Part shown: positions 1 through 5,551 of the stretch, in pieces
Layout: every line of letters begins with the position of its first letter
How positions within the stretch are numbered: the stretch's first letter is position 1
Assembly (NCBI GenBank): GCA_012517635.1
Contig: JAAYUP010000329.1
Span: 1-8,741, forward strand
Origin: Candidatus Atribacter alterifermentans
GTDB taxonomy: Bacteria > Atribacterota > Atribacteria > Atribacterales > Atribacteraceae
Direction: 5' to 3'
Length of the DNA stretch: 8,741 bases
The notes under the pieces: generated by a model
The model's database searches: none
What the model was told of the DNA's origin: nothing
The model's input: the letters and a program-made list of their open reading frames with translations, nothing else
Program-made: the position numbers and the translations under genes

Positions 1-26
1 CGAAAGCAGCATAACTGTCTATCCTG
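1..26. repeat. Direct repeat copy A (right end of a palindromic unit)
   Basis: These 26 bases match 131-156 at 24 of 26 positions. The differences are at window positions 13 and 16. In the second copy this segment is the 3' half of a GAAA-loop hairpin followed by the right arm of a longer inverted repeat. Copy A therefore appears to be the right end of an identical unit whose left part lies before the window. Confidence 0.7.
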
Positions 27-42
27 TAAACAACAACAGGAT
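21..42. repeat. Short hairpin, 7-bp perfect stem
   Basis: ATCCTGT at 21-27 is the exact reverse complement of ACAGGAT at 36-42, with an 8-nt AC-rich loop. No T tract follows, so it does not look like an intrinsic terminator. Confidence 0.5.
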
Positions 43-91
43 TACAGCCTACGGCGTAAGATGAAAAAAATTGTAAAAGACAAAAACTGAG

Positions 92-155
92 AGGATAGAC
101 CACTTGAGTTTTCATCCTCATCTGGTGCTGCGAAAGCAGCATGACGGTCTATCCT
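92..155. repeat. 64-bp palindromic unit with nested GAAA hairpin (copy B)
   Basis: AGGATAGACC at 92-101 is the exact reverse complement of GGTCTATCCT at 146-155. Inside lies a perfect 5-bp stem (GCTGC 127-131 / GCAGC 136-140) closed by a GAAA tetraloop, extendable by one AT and one GT pair. A competing stem can also form between 91-96 and 114-119. Terminal arms plus a nested GNRA hairpin, together with a second copy of the right end at 1-26, mark this as a repeated non-coding element, REP- or MITE-like. Its function is unknown. Confidence 0.6.
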
Positions 156-210
156 GAAAATCCATGGGCATGATAAATCAAGCCCCTACAAAAAATTTTT
201 AAAAAAGGCG

Positions 211-249
211 TCATCCTGAGCCCTCGCTTTTCGAGGGCGTGAGGATCTC
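211..249. repeat. REP-like imperfect palindrome
   Basis: ATCCT (213-217) pairs with AGGAT (242-246) and CCCTCG (221-226) pairs with CGAGGG (232-237). They are separated by an asymmetric internal loop (GAG against CGTG) and capped by a 5-nt loop. The outer TCATCCTGAG...GAGGATCTC wording resembles REP-like palindromes scattered through intergenic DNA of many bacteria. No T tract follows immediately, so a terminator role is less likely than a dispersed repeat. Confidence 0.55.
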
Positions 250-303
250 ATCTTGTAATTTTTTCTTTTATCCTTTAATTCTTTTTATTCTTTATTTTTT
301 TCT

Positions 304-373
304 CCCCCTCCTCCCCTTGGCGTCTTTTGCCAATATTCTCTCGCCCCTGGAGGGAAAGGTGTAGGTGAGGGGG
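304..373. repeat. C-rich / G-rich inverted repeat with internal hairpin
   Basis: CCCCCTC at 304-310 pairs exactly with GAGGGGG at 367-373. Inside the span, TTGGC (317-321) pairs with GCCAA (329-333) around a 7-nt loop. The segment is much richer in GC than its AT-rich surroundings, which suggests an inserted short element. No coding sequence is present. Confidence 0.45.
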
Positions 374-471
374 AAGTCCATCTATTTTATTCTTTTATTT
401 TAAAAGGAGGTTCAAAAATAAGTTAAACTTTAAGGAAAAACTAAGCCATGAAAACTAAACGATGAATTCAA

Positions 472-500
472 ACTTTTTCAGAATAGGGAACGGAAAAAGT
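472..500. promoter_or_regulatory. Perfect 8-bp inverted repeat upstream of the DUF151 gene
   Basis: ACTTTTTC at 472-479 is the exact reverse complement of GAAAAAGT at 493-500, with a 13-nt spacer. It ends 10 bp before a TATAAT box and covers where a -35 element would lie, so it could be a repressor or activator site, or a chance AT-rich repeat. No regulator gene is adjacent. Confidence 0.3.
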
Positions 501-510
501 CGAAATGAGT

Positions 511-516
511 TATAAT
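511..516 (+). promoter_or_regulatory. Candidate -10 box for the first operon
   Basis: A perfect TATAAT lies 34 bp before the preferred start codon at 551. No -35-like hexamer sits 16-18 bp upstream, so the promoter would need an activator or may be weak. The overlapping inverted repeat at 472-500 occupies the -35 region. Confidence 0.4.
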
Positions 517-550
517 AAATGAAAAGATATTTGAATTAGGGATGTTGCTT

Positions 551-1042
551 ATGATTAAAATGAAAGTCCAAGGACTCATGTTTGATCAAAAAAACTCAAT
601 GGCCGTCGTGGTTTTAATTGATGAGGAAGAGAAAAGAAGCCTTCCTATATGGATAGGTTTGTTTGAAGCCCAAGCCATTCTGCTTGGACTTCAAGAGATA
701 GATACCCCACGACCACTTACCCATGACCTCATATCTTCCATTCTTCAAAAACTTGATACCAAATTAGATAAAGTGGTTATCACCAATATTATTGATAACA
801 CTTTTTACGCTTTGTTATATCTAAGAATGAATGAACAAGAATTTACTGTTGATTCTCGTCCAAGTGATGGTATAGCTCTGGCTCTGAAGACTGGTGCACC
901 GATTTTTATATCAGAGGAAGTGATGAGATCAACCACGGTAGCAATGGGTGATATTGACGATAAAGAAATTGAAGATTTCCGTAAATTTTTAGAAACTTTA
1001 AAGCCTGAAGATCTTCAAAAATATTTGGGTCAGGATAAGTAA
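551..1042 (+). CDS. Bifunctional nuclease family protein (DUF151/BFN)
   Basis: This is a single-domain protein of 163 residues. The DUF151 pattern is clear: LPIWIG followed by EAQAI at about residues 31-43, RPLTHDL at 54-60, FYA at 85-87, and the signature DSRPSDGIALAL at 101-112, followed by a PIFI strand. Family members in plants and Thermotoga have been linked to DNase/RNase activity, but the role in bacteria is poorly defined and substrates are not known here. I prefer ATG 551 because a TAGGG ribosome site ends 9 nt before it and the resulting MIKMKVQGL matches the usual family beginning. ATG 542 (three residues longer) and ATG 560 are alternatives. No signal peptide or membrane segment is seen, so it is probably cytoplasmic. 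It is first in a likely operon with the Asp23-like gene, the Cys-rich gene and rsmA. Confidence 0.88.
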   Translation: MIKMKVQGLMFDQKNSMAVVVLIDEEEKRSLPIWIGLFEAQAILLGLQEIDTPRPLTHDLISSILQKLDTKLDKVVITNIIDNTFYALLYLRMNEQEFTVDSRPSDGIALALKTGAPIFISEEVMRSTTVAMGDIDDKEIEDFRKFLETLKPEDLQKYLGQDK

Positions 1043-1099
1043 AAATTTCAGGGAATGATAATTTTTTAATCAGAAGAACTTCATAATAGGAGGGAAAGA

Positions 1100-1456
1100 A
1101 TGACCCTTACGGTTGAAAATACTGATGGGCAGATTCGGGTAAGTGTTCATGCGCTCAGTGAAGTGATTGCCAGGGAAGTTGTTCAAGTACCCGGTGTAAT
1201 AGATACTTTTGAGAGCCTTCTTCACTCAATTAAGTTTTCCGAAAATGGACAATTTTTTCAAATTAATGATAAGATCGATGTTCAGCATCGAAGCTTAGAA
1301 GTCAGTGTGGTCATATCACTCGATCCGAATTGTATTTTTTGGAAAGTTGCCAGCGATGTTCAAAATAAAATCTACTCGGTAATAGAAAAGCAGTTTGGTT
1401 TTTCTTTAAAAAAGGTAAATATTGAAGTTGGAAAAGTGGAATGGTTCATTACCTAA
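1100..1456 (+). CDS. Asp23/Gls24-family (DUF322) protein
   Basis: A 118-residue soluble protein. The N-terminal half has the family pattern of a short strand, then a helix and PGV (VSVHALSEVIAREVVQVPGV, about residues 14-33). The C-terminal half gives a strand (LEVSVVISL), a helix with an ASDVQNKIYSVIEKQFG-type amphipathic pattern, and a final strand (KKVNIEVGKVEW). Family members are small envelope-stress or alkaline-shock proteins in Firmicutes, and some associate with the membrane through partners. The middle section (about 34-62) lacks the Gly-rich loop of typical members and looks divergent. ATG 1100 has a strong AGGAGGG ribosome site at 1088-1094. It lies 57 bp after the DUF151 gene with no terminator between. 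Its biochemical role cannot be read from the sequence. Confidence 0.75.
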   Translation: MTLTVENTDGQIRVSVHALSEVIAREVVQVPGVIDTFESLLHSIKFSENGQFFQINDKIDVQHRSLEVSVVISLDPNCIFWKVASDVQNKIYSVIEKQFGFSLKKVNIEVGKVEWFIT

Positions 1457-1529
1457 TCGAGGCTGGCAATATCTAAAGGAGGTTATTTCTTTTTTTAAAA
1501 ATAAAAAAAATTTGAAGGGGGGATGTACA

Positions 1530-1715
1530 TTGTACAATCCTGAGGGTCTTTGTCAGGTTTGTCGGTACTGTGATCCTGAAAAGAAAAAAGTTGGCATTTA
1601 TAGGTGCCTATTAGGAGAACAAAAAGAGAGAACCGTACCGGTTGATAAATGTGATTATTTTTTCCCTGATCATCTTTCTACTCTTGAAGGGAACTCAACA
1701 ACGGTAAAAGGGTAG
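1530..1715 (+). CDS. Small five-cysteine protein, unknown function
   Basis: I do not recognise this family. From the TTG at 1530 it encodes 61 residues with cysteines at 8, 11, 14, 26 and 41, that is C-x2-C-x2-C-x11-C-x14-C. This spacing suggests a zinc-binding or iron-sulfur site. The segment after Cys41 (DYFFPDH) is aromatic and acidic, and the tail is polar and probably disordered. I chose TTG 1530 because a GGGGGG-rich ribosome site (1516-1522) ends 7 nt upstream. The frame is open back to a TTG at 1422, which would give 97 residues, add a sixth Cys, and overlap the Asp23-like gene by 35 nt. That extra segment is low-complexity (long T and A runs), so I disfavour it. The gene sits between the Asp23-like gene and rsmA on the same strand, so co-transcription is likely. 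No signal peptide is seen. Confidence 0.6.
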   Translation: MYNPEGLCQVCRYCDPEKKKVGIYRCLLGEQKERTVPVDKCDYFFPDHLSTLEGNSTTVKG

Positions 1716-1739
1716 ATTCTGACAAAGACCTAAAAACGA

Positions 1740-2534
1740 ATGCATGAAACAGTAAAACTCAGTCAAAATTTTTTAATGAATACCGGTGTGTTGGAGAAAA
1801 TAATTGATTTCTCCGATCTCACTCAAGGTGATTGTGTGGTTGAGATTGGTGCGGGAAGAGGGAATCTCACTAGGCAATTAGCCCTTTATAGTGGTGAAGT
1901 GTTCGCTTTTGAAGTTGACCCAATTCTTTACCAAAGAACACGGAAAGAGTTGTCTTTGCAATCGAATATTCACTTTTTCAATCAAGATTTTTTAAAAGTT
2001 GACCTTTTTCAAATTTTAACCCATTTTTCCAACTCTTCTTTCAAAGTTGTATCCAATATTCCTTATCACGTTTCAACTCCAATATTGTTTAAATTAGTCC
2101 AAATTCCTATCCCTTTCGAAATGTTGGTTTTAATGGTCCAAAAAGAATTTTACCAAAAAATAATAGCCCAACCTGGTGAGAAGAGAAGAGTTCCTTTGTC
2201 AGTTGTTTTTCAAATGCGGTATCAAGTAAAGCAACGATTCGAGGTATCCCGGGGCAGTTTTCGACCTATGCCCCGGGTTGACTCAGTCATTTTAAAATGT
2301 TTACCCAGATCATGTTCACCAAATGTGGCAACGATTAATAGAGTTGCAAACTTGGCTCAAGTTTTTTTTCAACAAAAAAGGAAAAAAATTTCCAACCTTT
2401 TACGACCTTTTATTGATCCGGAAATTATCCAAATAACTGGTATTTCGATAACAAAAAGACCAGAAGATTTAACCAATTTAGAATGGTTAAAACTGTCGGA
2501 GGTTCTGAATAAATCAAAGGAAAAAGAAGTGTGA
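1740..2534 (+). CDS. rsmA: 16S rRNA (adenine1518-N6/adenine1519-N6) dimethyltransferase RsmA/KsgA
   Basis: RsmA uses S-adenosylmethionine to dimethylate two adjacent adenines in the 3' terminal helix of 16S rRNA late in 30S assembly. At 264 residues it is full length for the family. Visible motifs are the N-terminal SQNFL (8-12), SAM-binding EIGAGRGNLT (35-44), acidic E58 at the end of the second strand, QDF (82-84), catalytic NIPY (106-109), and FRPMPRVDSV (174-183) leading into the helical C-terminal domain. ATG 1740 follows an in-frame stop at 1731, so no longer form exists. No clear Shine-Dalgarno sequence precedes it, and translation may depend on coupling to the Cys-rich gene that ends 24 bp upstream. 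The Erm resistance methylases share this fold, but the rRNA-maintenance context and the FRPxPxVDS motif favour RsmA. Confidence 0.95.
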   Translation: MHETVKLSQNFLMNTGVLEKIIDFSDLTQGDCVVEIGAGRGNLTRQLALYSGEVFAFEVDPILYQRTRKELSLQSNIHFFNQDFLKVDLFQILTHFSNSSFKVVSNIPYHVSTPILFKLVQIPIPFEMLVLMVQKEFYQKIIAQPGEKRRVPLSVVFQMRYQVKQRFEVSRGSFRPMPRVDSVILKCLPRSCSPNVATINRVANLAQVFFQQKRKKISNLLRPFIDPEIIQITGISITKRPEDLTNLEWLKLSEVLNKSKEKEV

Positions 2535-2560
2535 TTCTGAACTCATAAAATTCATATTCA

Positions 2561-2589
2561 TTGATTTTTTTTTGGATTAGTATTATAAT
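2561..2589 (+). promoter_or_regulatory. Sigma-70-type promoter of the veg-like gene
   Basis: TTGATT at 2561-2566 and a perfect TATAAT at 2584-2589 are separated by 17 bp. Transcription would start at about 2596-2597, only 4-5 nt before the ATG at 2601, which predicts a leaderless or near-leaderless mRNA. Confidence 0.7.
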
Positions 2590-2600
2590 GAACTAAAATT

Positions 2601-2852
2601 ATGGAGAATGAGATAATTTTGTCAGTCCAGAGCGTTGACCAAATAAAAGCTTGGGTTTTGGAAAAAAAGGGCAAAGAAGTCCGGATCGAAGTCAATAAAG
2701 GTCGCAAAAAAACGGTTATAAAACAAGGAGTTATTGAGACTGCTTATCCTTTCTTTTTCACACTAAAAATGGATGTTGATGGTTGTTGCCAGCGGATTTC
2801 TTTTAATTATGTCGATATTCTTACCAAAACGATCGAGCTTGAGTTGATATAA
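2601..2852 (+). CDS. veg: Veg-family protein (DUF1021)
   Basis: This 83-residue protein fits the Veg family (86 residues in Bacillus subtilis). Shared features are an N-terminal helix of the type SVDQIKAWVLEKKGKEV, the GRKKTVIKQGVIETAYPFFF core (about residues 35-54) corresponding to the GRRKT...G.L.ETYPS.F block, and a C-terminal RISFNYVDILTKTIEL matching RVSYSYADVLTETVEL. Veg is small, cytoplasmic and highly expressed. In B. subtilis it is connected with biofilm regulation, and its molecular activity is unclear. Here, as there, it lies just after ksgA/rsmA. ATG 2601 has no ribosome site; its promoter is so close that the message is probably leaderless. TTG 2619 with an upstream GGAG is a weaker alternative start. 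Confidence 0.82.
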   Translation: MENEIILSVQSVDQIKAWVLEKKGKEVRIEVNKGRKKTVIKQGVIETAYPFFFTLKMDVDGCCQRISFNYVDILTKTIELELI

Positions 2853-2929
2853 AAAATAGATTCGTTTTCTTAAAAAACCCACTAACGAGCTGAATACAAA
2901 ATGTTCGTTTTCTTCCAGTTTCCTCTTAT

Positions 2930-2959
2930 TTGACTTCTATTTAGTGATTTCGATAGAAT
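2930..2959 (+). promoter_or_regulatory. Sigma-70-type promoter upstream of nfi
   Basis: TTGACT at 2930-2935 and TAGAAT at 2954-2959 each match the consensus at five of six positions and are 18 bp apart. Predicted transcription start is about 2966, giving a leader of about 80 nt before nfi. A second perfect TATAAT at 2976-2981 has no good -35 at normal spacing (TTGATG at 2961 is only 9 bp away). Confidence 0.6.
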
Positions 2960-3046
2960 TTTGATGTTTTTTTAATATAATAGGAATTATGAGTTTAATC
3001 CAAGCGGTTTTTACTGGAAACAGTTCCTTTTTTAAACTTCAAAAAA

Positions 3047-3748
3047 ATGATACAACCCTTATATTTTTTTCCATTTAATGTTAATATTCAGGATGCAGTT
3101 CGGATTCAGAAAGATCTCTCCCAATATATTTCCTTTTCTTTTCCTTTCGATTCCCAAGAGATACACTGCTTAGCAGGGATAGATGTTTCTTATCTGGGGA
3201 AAAACCTTGCTTGTGCAGTTGTTGTTGCTTTTTCTTATCCTGAACTTCAGATCATTGAAGTTGTTCATTCGATAAAAAAAACTCAATTTCCCTATATCCC
3301 AGGTTTTCTCTCTTTTCGTGAAGGTCCAGTAGTCGCTGCTTGTCTACAAAAGTTAAAAAGTCTACCACAAATTTTCTTCTTCGATGGTCAGGGAATTGCC
3401 CATCCTCGGGGAATGGGGTTAGCGAGTCATGTGGGAATTCTTTATAATATTGTTTCAATTGGAGTTGCGAAAAGTGTATTAGTTGGTCAGTATGAAGAAC
3501 CCCCCTCGGATAAGGGTGAATATACCTGGATTTTTTACCATGATCAGATCATTGGTGCTGCTCTTCGGAGGAAGAAAGATGTAAAGCCAGTTTTTGTATC
3601 TCCTGGACATCGGATTGATTTACTCAGCTCCATCGAATGGACATTAAAGGTTAGTGACAAATATCGAATTCCCACACCGACGCGGATTGCTCATCTTTAT
3701 GCGGACAAAATAAAAAGAAATGAGGTGTCGTTTGATGAATATCAATGA
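3047..3748 (+). CDS. nfi: Endonuclease V (deoxyinosine 3' endonuclease)
   Basis: Endonuclease V nicks DNA (and in some organisms RNA) one base 3' of hypoxanthine, starting repair of deaminated adenine. At 233 residues the protein is full length and aligns well with my recollection of Thermotoga maritima Nfi. Expected active-site residues are present: D46 in AGIDVSY, Y83 in the FPYIPG wedge, E92 in FREGP, D113 in FFDGQG, H119 in AHPRGMG, K142 in GVAKS, and H216 in PTRIAHLYA. The SPGH segment at 185-188 is also typical. ATG 3047 is the only sensible start, because the frame has a stop at 2996 and only a CTG in between. No Shine-Dalgarno sequence is visible. The gene begins an overlapping operon, with the ACT-domain gene starting inside its last 14 nt. 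UvrC shares an RNase H-like nuclease fold, but the motif set is specific to endonuclease V. Confidence 0.95.
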   Translation: MIQPLYFFPFNVNIQDAVRIQKDLSQYISFSFPFDSQEIHCLAGIDVSYLGKNLACAVVVAFSYPELQIIEVVHSIKKTQFPYIPGFLSFREGPVVAACLQKLKSLPQIFFFDGQGIAHPRGMGLASHVGILYNIVSIGVAKSVLVGQYEEPPSDKGEYTWIFYHDQIIGAALRRKKDVKPVFVSPGHRIDLLSSIEWTLKVSDKYRIPTPTRIAHLYADKIKRNEVSFDEYQ

Positions 3749-4064
3749 TATCACTCCTTCGAATTTTGTTGAAGAACAACCAACAGAGCAACAGGATAAA
3801 GTGGTTATTACTGTTGTTGGTAAAGATCGAATGGGTATTATAGCGGCAGTAACTACTTTATTGGCTGAAAATCAAGTAAATATCGAAGACATTACTCAGA
3901 AAATATTGAATGAATATTTTACAATGATTTTGATTGGTGATCTCAGTCATTGTGCGGTTTCTCTTGCCGATTTGAAAAAACGTCTCATTCAAAAAGGTGA
4001 AGAAATCGGTGTCCAAATTTTTCTTCAGCATACCAGTGTATTTCAAGCAATGCACCGCATCTAA
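3735..4064 (+). CDS. ACT-domain protein (UPF0237 family)
   Basis: A 109-residue protein. Residues about 23-109 form an ACT domain: a first strand VVITVVGKDRMGI, a helix AAVTTLLAENQVNI, strands around NEYFTMILIGDL, a second helix SLADLKKRLIQKGEEIGV, a final strand QIFLQH, and the family tail FQAMHRI. ACT domains commonly bind amino acids or other small ligands and regulate partner proteins. The first 22 residues are a polar, Gln/Glu-rich extension not usual in this family. I chose ATG 3735 because GAGGTG (3722-3727) lies 7 nt upstream. An in-frame ATG at 3720 has no ribosome site. The start overlaps the end of nfi, implying translational coupling. The DUF711/PFL gene follows, an association seen in many bacteria and archaea, so it probably modulates that protein. 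The ligand is unknown. Confidence 0.87.
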   Translation: MNINDITPSNFVEEQPTEQQDKVVITVVGKDRMGIIAAVTTLLAENQVNIEDITQKILNEYFTMILIGDLSHCAVSLADLKKRLIQKGEEIGVQIFLQHTSVFQAMHRI

Positions 4065-4129
4065 AGTAGAGATTGAGGGAGAAAAGGATAACGATTATTA
4101 AACCGAATAAGGTAATCGGAGGGATGATT

Positions 4130-5491
4130 GTGCTCTATGATCGATCAGAAATTTTGGAAACAATACGGATGCTCGAAATTGAAAACCTTGATGTTCGAAC
4201 AGTTACTTTAGGAATGAATATTTTAGATTGTCGAGGAAAAGACATCTTTGATACCTGTCGAAATGTAGTTCATAAAATTCGTACCTTTGCTCAATCCCTT
4301 CATGATGTTGTTGAAGAGGTATCGCTTCGATTTGGAATTCCTATTGTAAACCGGCGTGTGGCTATTTCTCCTGTTTCCCTTCTTTTTGGAAAAGACGAAT
4401 CAAATGGTCCGATTGAGCTTGCGATTCTTCTCGATCAACTCTCTCAAGAAATTCAGGTCGATTTTATAGGAGGTTTTACGGCTTTCGTTCAAAAAGGAAT
4501 GACCCCGGCTGCAGAGCATCTTATTCGTTCACTCCCAGCAATTCTAACTCAAACTGAACATATTTGTTCTTCGGTCAATGTCGCATCGACTCGAAGTGGT
4601 ATAAATGTCGATGCAATTTTATTGCTTGGCAAAATAATTAAAGAAATCGCTCAATTAAGCCAGGATAAAAATGGAATTGGTTGTGCCAAATTGGTCGTTT
4701 TTGCTAATGCCCCCGAAGACAATCCTTTTATGGCAGGAGCATTCCATGGACCAGGTGAAGGAGATGCCGTTATTAACGTCGGTGTGAGCGGACCTGGTGT
4801 TGTCAAGGAAATGATCCGTAGGCATCCAGAGGCAGATCTGGGTCAAATTGCTGAGATTATTAAGCGTACCGCTTTTAAAATAACTCGGGTAGGGGAATTA
4901 ATTGGGAGGGAGGTATCTCGAAAATTAGGAATAAATTTTGGAATAGTTGACCTATCACTCGCTCCAACCTCTCGGGTAGGAGATAGTGTGGCTGAAATCA
5001 TAGAAGCTATGGGAATTGAAACCTGTGGAGGGTGGGGAACAACGCTTGCGTTAGCGATGTTAACTGATGCCTGTAAAAAAGGAGGTGCCATGGCTTCTTC
5101 ATCGGTTGGAGGTTTAAGCGGAGCTTTCATTCCGGTGAGTGAAGATGCAGCCATGACAAAAGCGGTAAAGACTGGTCGTTTAAATTTTGAAAAACTTGAG
5201 GCAATGACCAGTGTTTGTTCGGTTGGTCTTGATATGATTGCAATTCCCGGTGATACCTCGGAAGAGATTATTTCTGCGATTATTGGTGATGAAGTGGCCA
5301 TTGGGGTTATAAATAATAAGACGGTGGGGATTCGGATTATTCCAGTGGTTGGGAAAAAACCAGGTGATGAAGTTGTATGGGGAGGATTGTTGGGAGAAAC
5401 GGTAGTTATTCAAGTGAATCCTACCAGCCCTCATCATTTTATTCATCGAGGCGGAAGGATACCAGCTCCAATTACCAGTCTTAGAAATTAG
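4130..5491 (+). CDS. PFL-family protein (UPF0210/DUF711)
   Basis: A 453-residue member of the DUF711 family, whose solved structures resemble pyruvate formate-lyase, though the reaction is unknown. Family features include the LETIRMLEIENLDVRTVTLGMNILDC start (C34), GIPIVNRRVAISP, GGFTAFVQKGMTPAAE, the Gly-rich ETCGGWGTTLALAMLTDACKKGGAMASSS-type core, and the C-terminal RGGRIPAPI (440-448). The glycyl-radical motif (RVxGY) of true pyruvate formate-lyases is absent, so radical chemistry of that type is not indicated. I chose GTG 4130: GGAGGG (4118-4123) ends 6 nt before it, and the resulting start (LYDRSEILETIRM) matches the family. TTG 4073 and ATG 4124 are in frame, but the first adds a non-conserved segment and the second abuts the ribosome site. 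It lies 65 bp after the ACT gene in the same unit. Confidence 0.9.
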   Translation: MLYDRSEILETIRMLEIENLDVRTVTLGMNILDCRGKDIFDTCRNVVHKIRTFAQSLHDVVEEVSLRFGIPIVNRRVAISPVSLLFGKDESNGPIELAILLDQLSQEIQVDFIGGFTAFVQKGMTPAAEHLIRSLPAILTQTEHICSSVNVASTRSGINVDAILLLGKIIKEIAQLSQDKNGIGCAKLVVFANAPEDNPFMAGAFHGPGEGDAVINVGVSGPGVVKEMIRRHPEADLGQIAEIIKRTAFKITRVGELIGREVSRKLGINFGIVDLSLAPTSRVGDSVAEIIEAMGIETCGGWGTTLALAMLTDACKKGGAMASSSVGGLSGAFIPVSEDAAMTKAVKTGRLNFEKLEAMTSVCSVGLDMIAIPGDTSEEIISAIIGDEVAIGVINNKTVGIRIIPVVGKKPGDEVVWGGLLGETVVIQVNPTSPHHFIHRGGRIPAPITSLRN

Positions 5492-5501
5492 TGAAAGAAA
5501 A

Positions 5502-5530
5502 TTGACTTCAATGATACTATTTTATATAAT
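5502..5530 (+). promoter_or_regulatory. Near-consensus promoter of the tRNA-Gln gene
   Basis: TTGACT at 5502-5507 (five of six) and a perfect TATAAT at 5525-5530 are 17 bp apart. Predicted transcription start is about 5537, roughly 15 nt before the mature tRNA. It is the best promoter in the window. Confidence 0.85.
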
Positions 5531-5551
5531 TATTTCGCTTTTCGTTTGAGT

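Larger units (their letters stand above)
1..410. other. Gene-free region rich in inverted repeats
   Basis: No open reading frame with a plausible start and ribosome site is visible here on either strand. The stretch holds several separate inverted repeats, listed individually: a hairpin at 21-42, a 64-bp palindromic unit at 92-155 whose right end is also present at 1-26, a REP-like palindrome at 211-249, and a C-rich/G-rich inverted repeat at 304-373. The remainder is AT-rich filler with long T runs (about 250-300). It looks like an intergenic accumulation of short non-coding palindromic elements rather than decayed genes. No upstream gene is visible, so whether some hairpins act as its terminator cannot be judged. 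Confidence 0.6.

Noticed and set aside
1..156. Possible CRISPR array from the repeated 26-bp segment
   Set aside because: Only two copies, with unequal context, 104 bp between them and internal palindromes; no third repeat and no cas genes.
211..249. Intrinsic terminator of an upstream gene
   Set aside because: The stem has an asymmetric internal loop and no adjacent T tract (the T-rich run starts about 10 bases later), and no upstream gene is in the window.
403..410. Strong AAAGGAGG ribosome-site-like sequence in the left intergenic region
   Set aside because: No ATG, GTG or TTG follows at a usable distance; nearby frames close within a few codons.
1422..1529. N-terminal extension of the Cys-rich protein from TTG 1422
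   Set aside because: It would overlap the Asp23-like gene, has a weak ribosome site, and consists mainly of low-complexity codons. The TTG at 1530 has a much better site, although the longer form is not excluded.
4073..4129. Longer DUF711 protein starting at TTG 4073
   Set aside because: The added 19 residues are not part of the family start, while GTG 4130 has a well-spaced GGAGGG and gives the expected N-terminus.
4843..5301. 152-codon open frame on the minus strand inside the DUF711 gene
   Set aside because: It lies wholly within a strongly conserved gene on the other strand, is rich in Ser/Ala/Pro/Ile as expected for an antisense frame, and matches no recognisable family.
4130..5491. 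A true pyruvate formate-lyase
   Set aside because: The RVxGY glycyl-radical motif and the Cys-Cys active site are not seen; the sequence fits DUF711, which only shares the fold.
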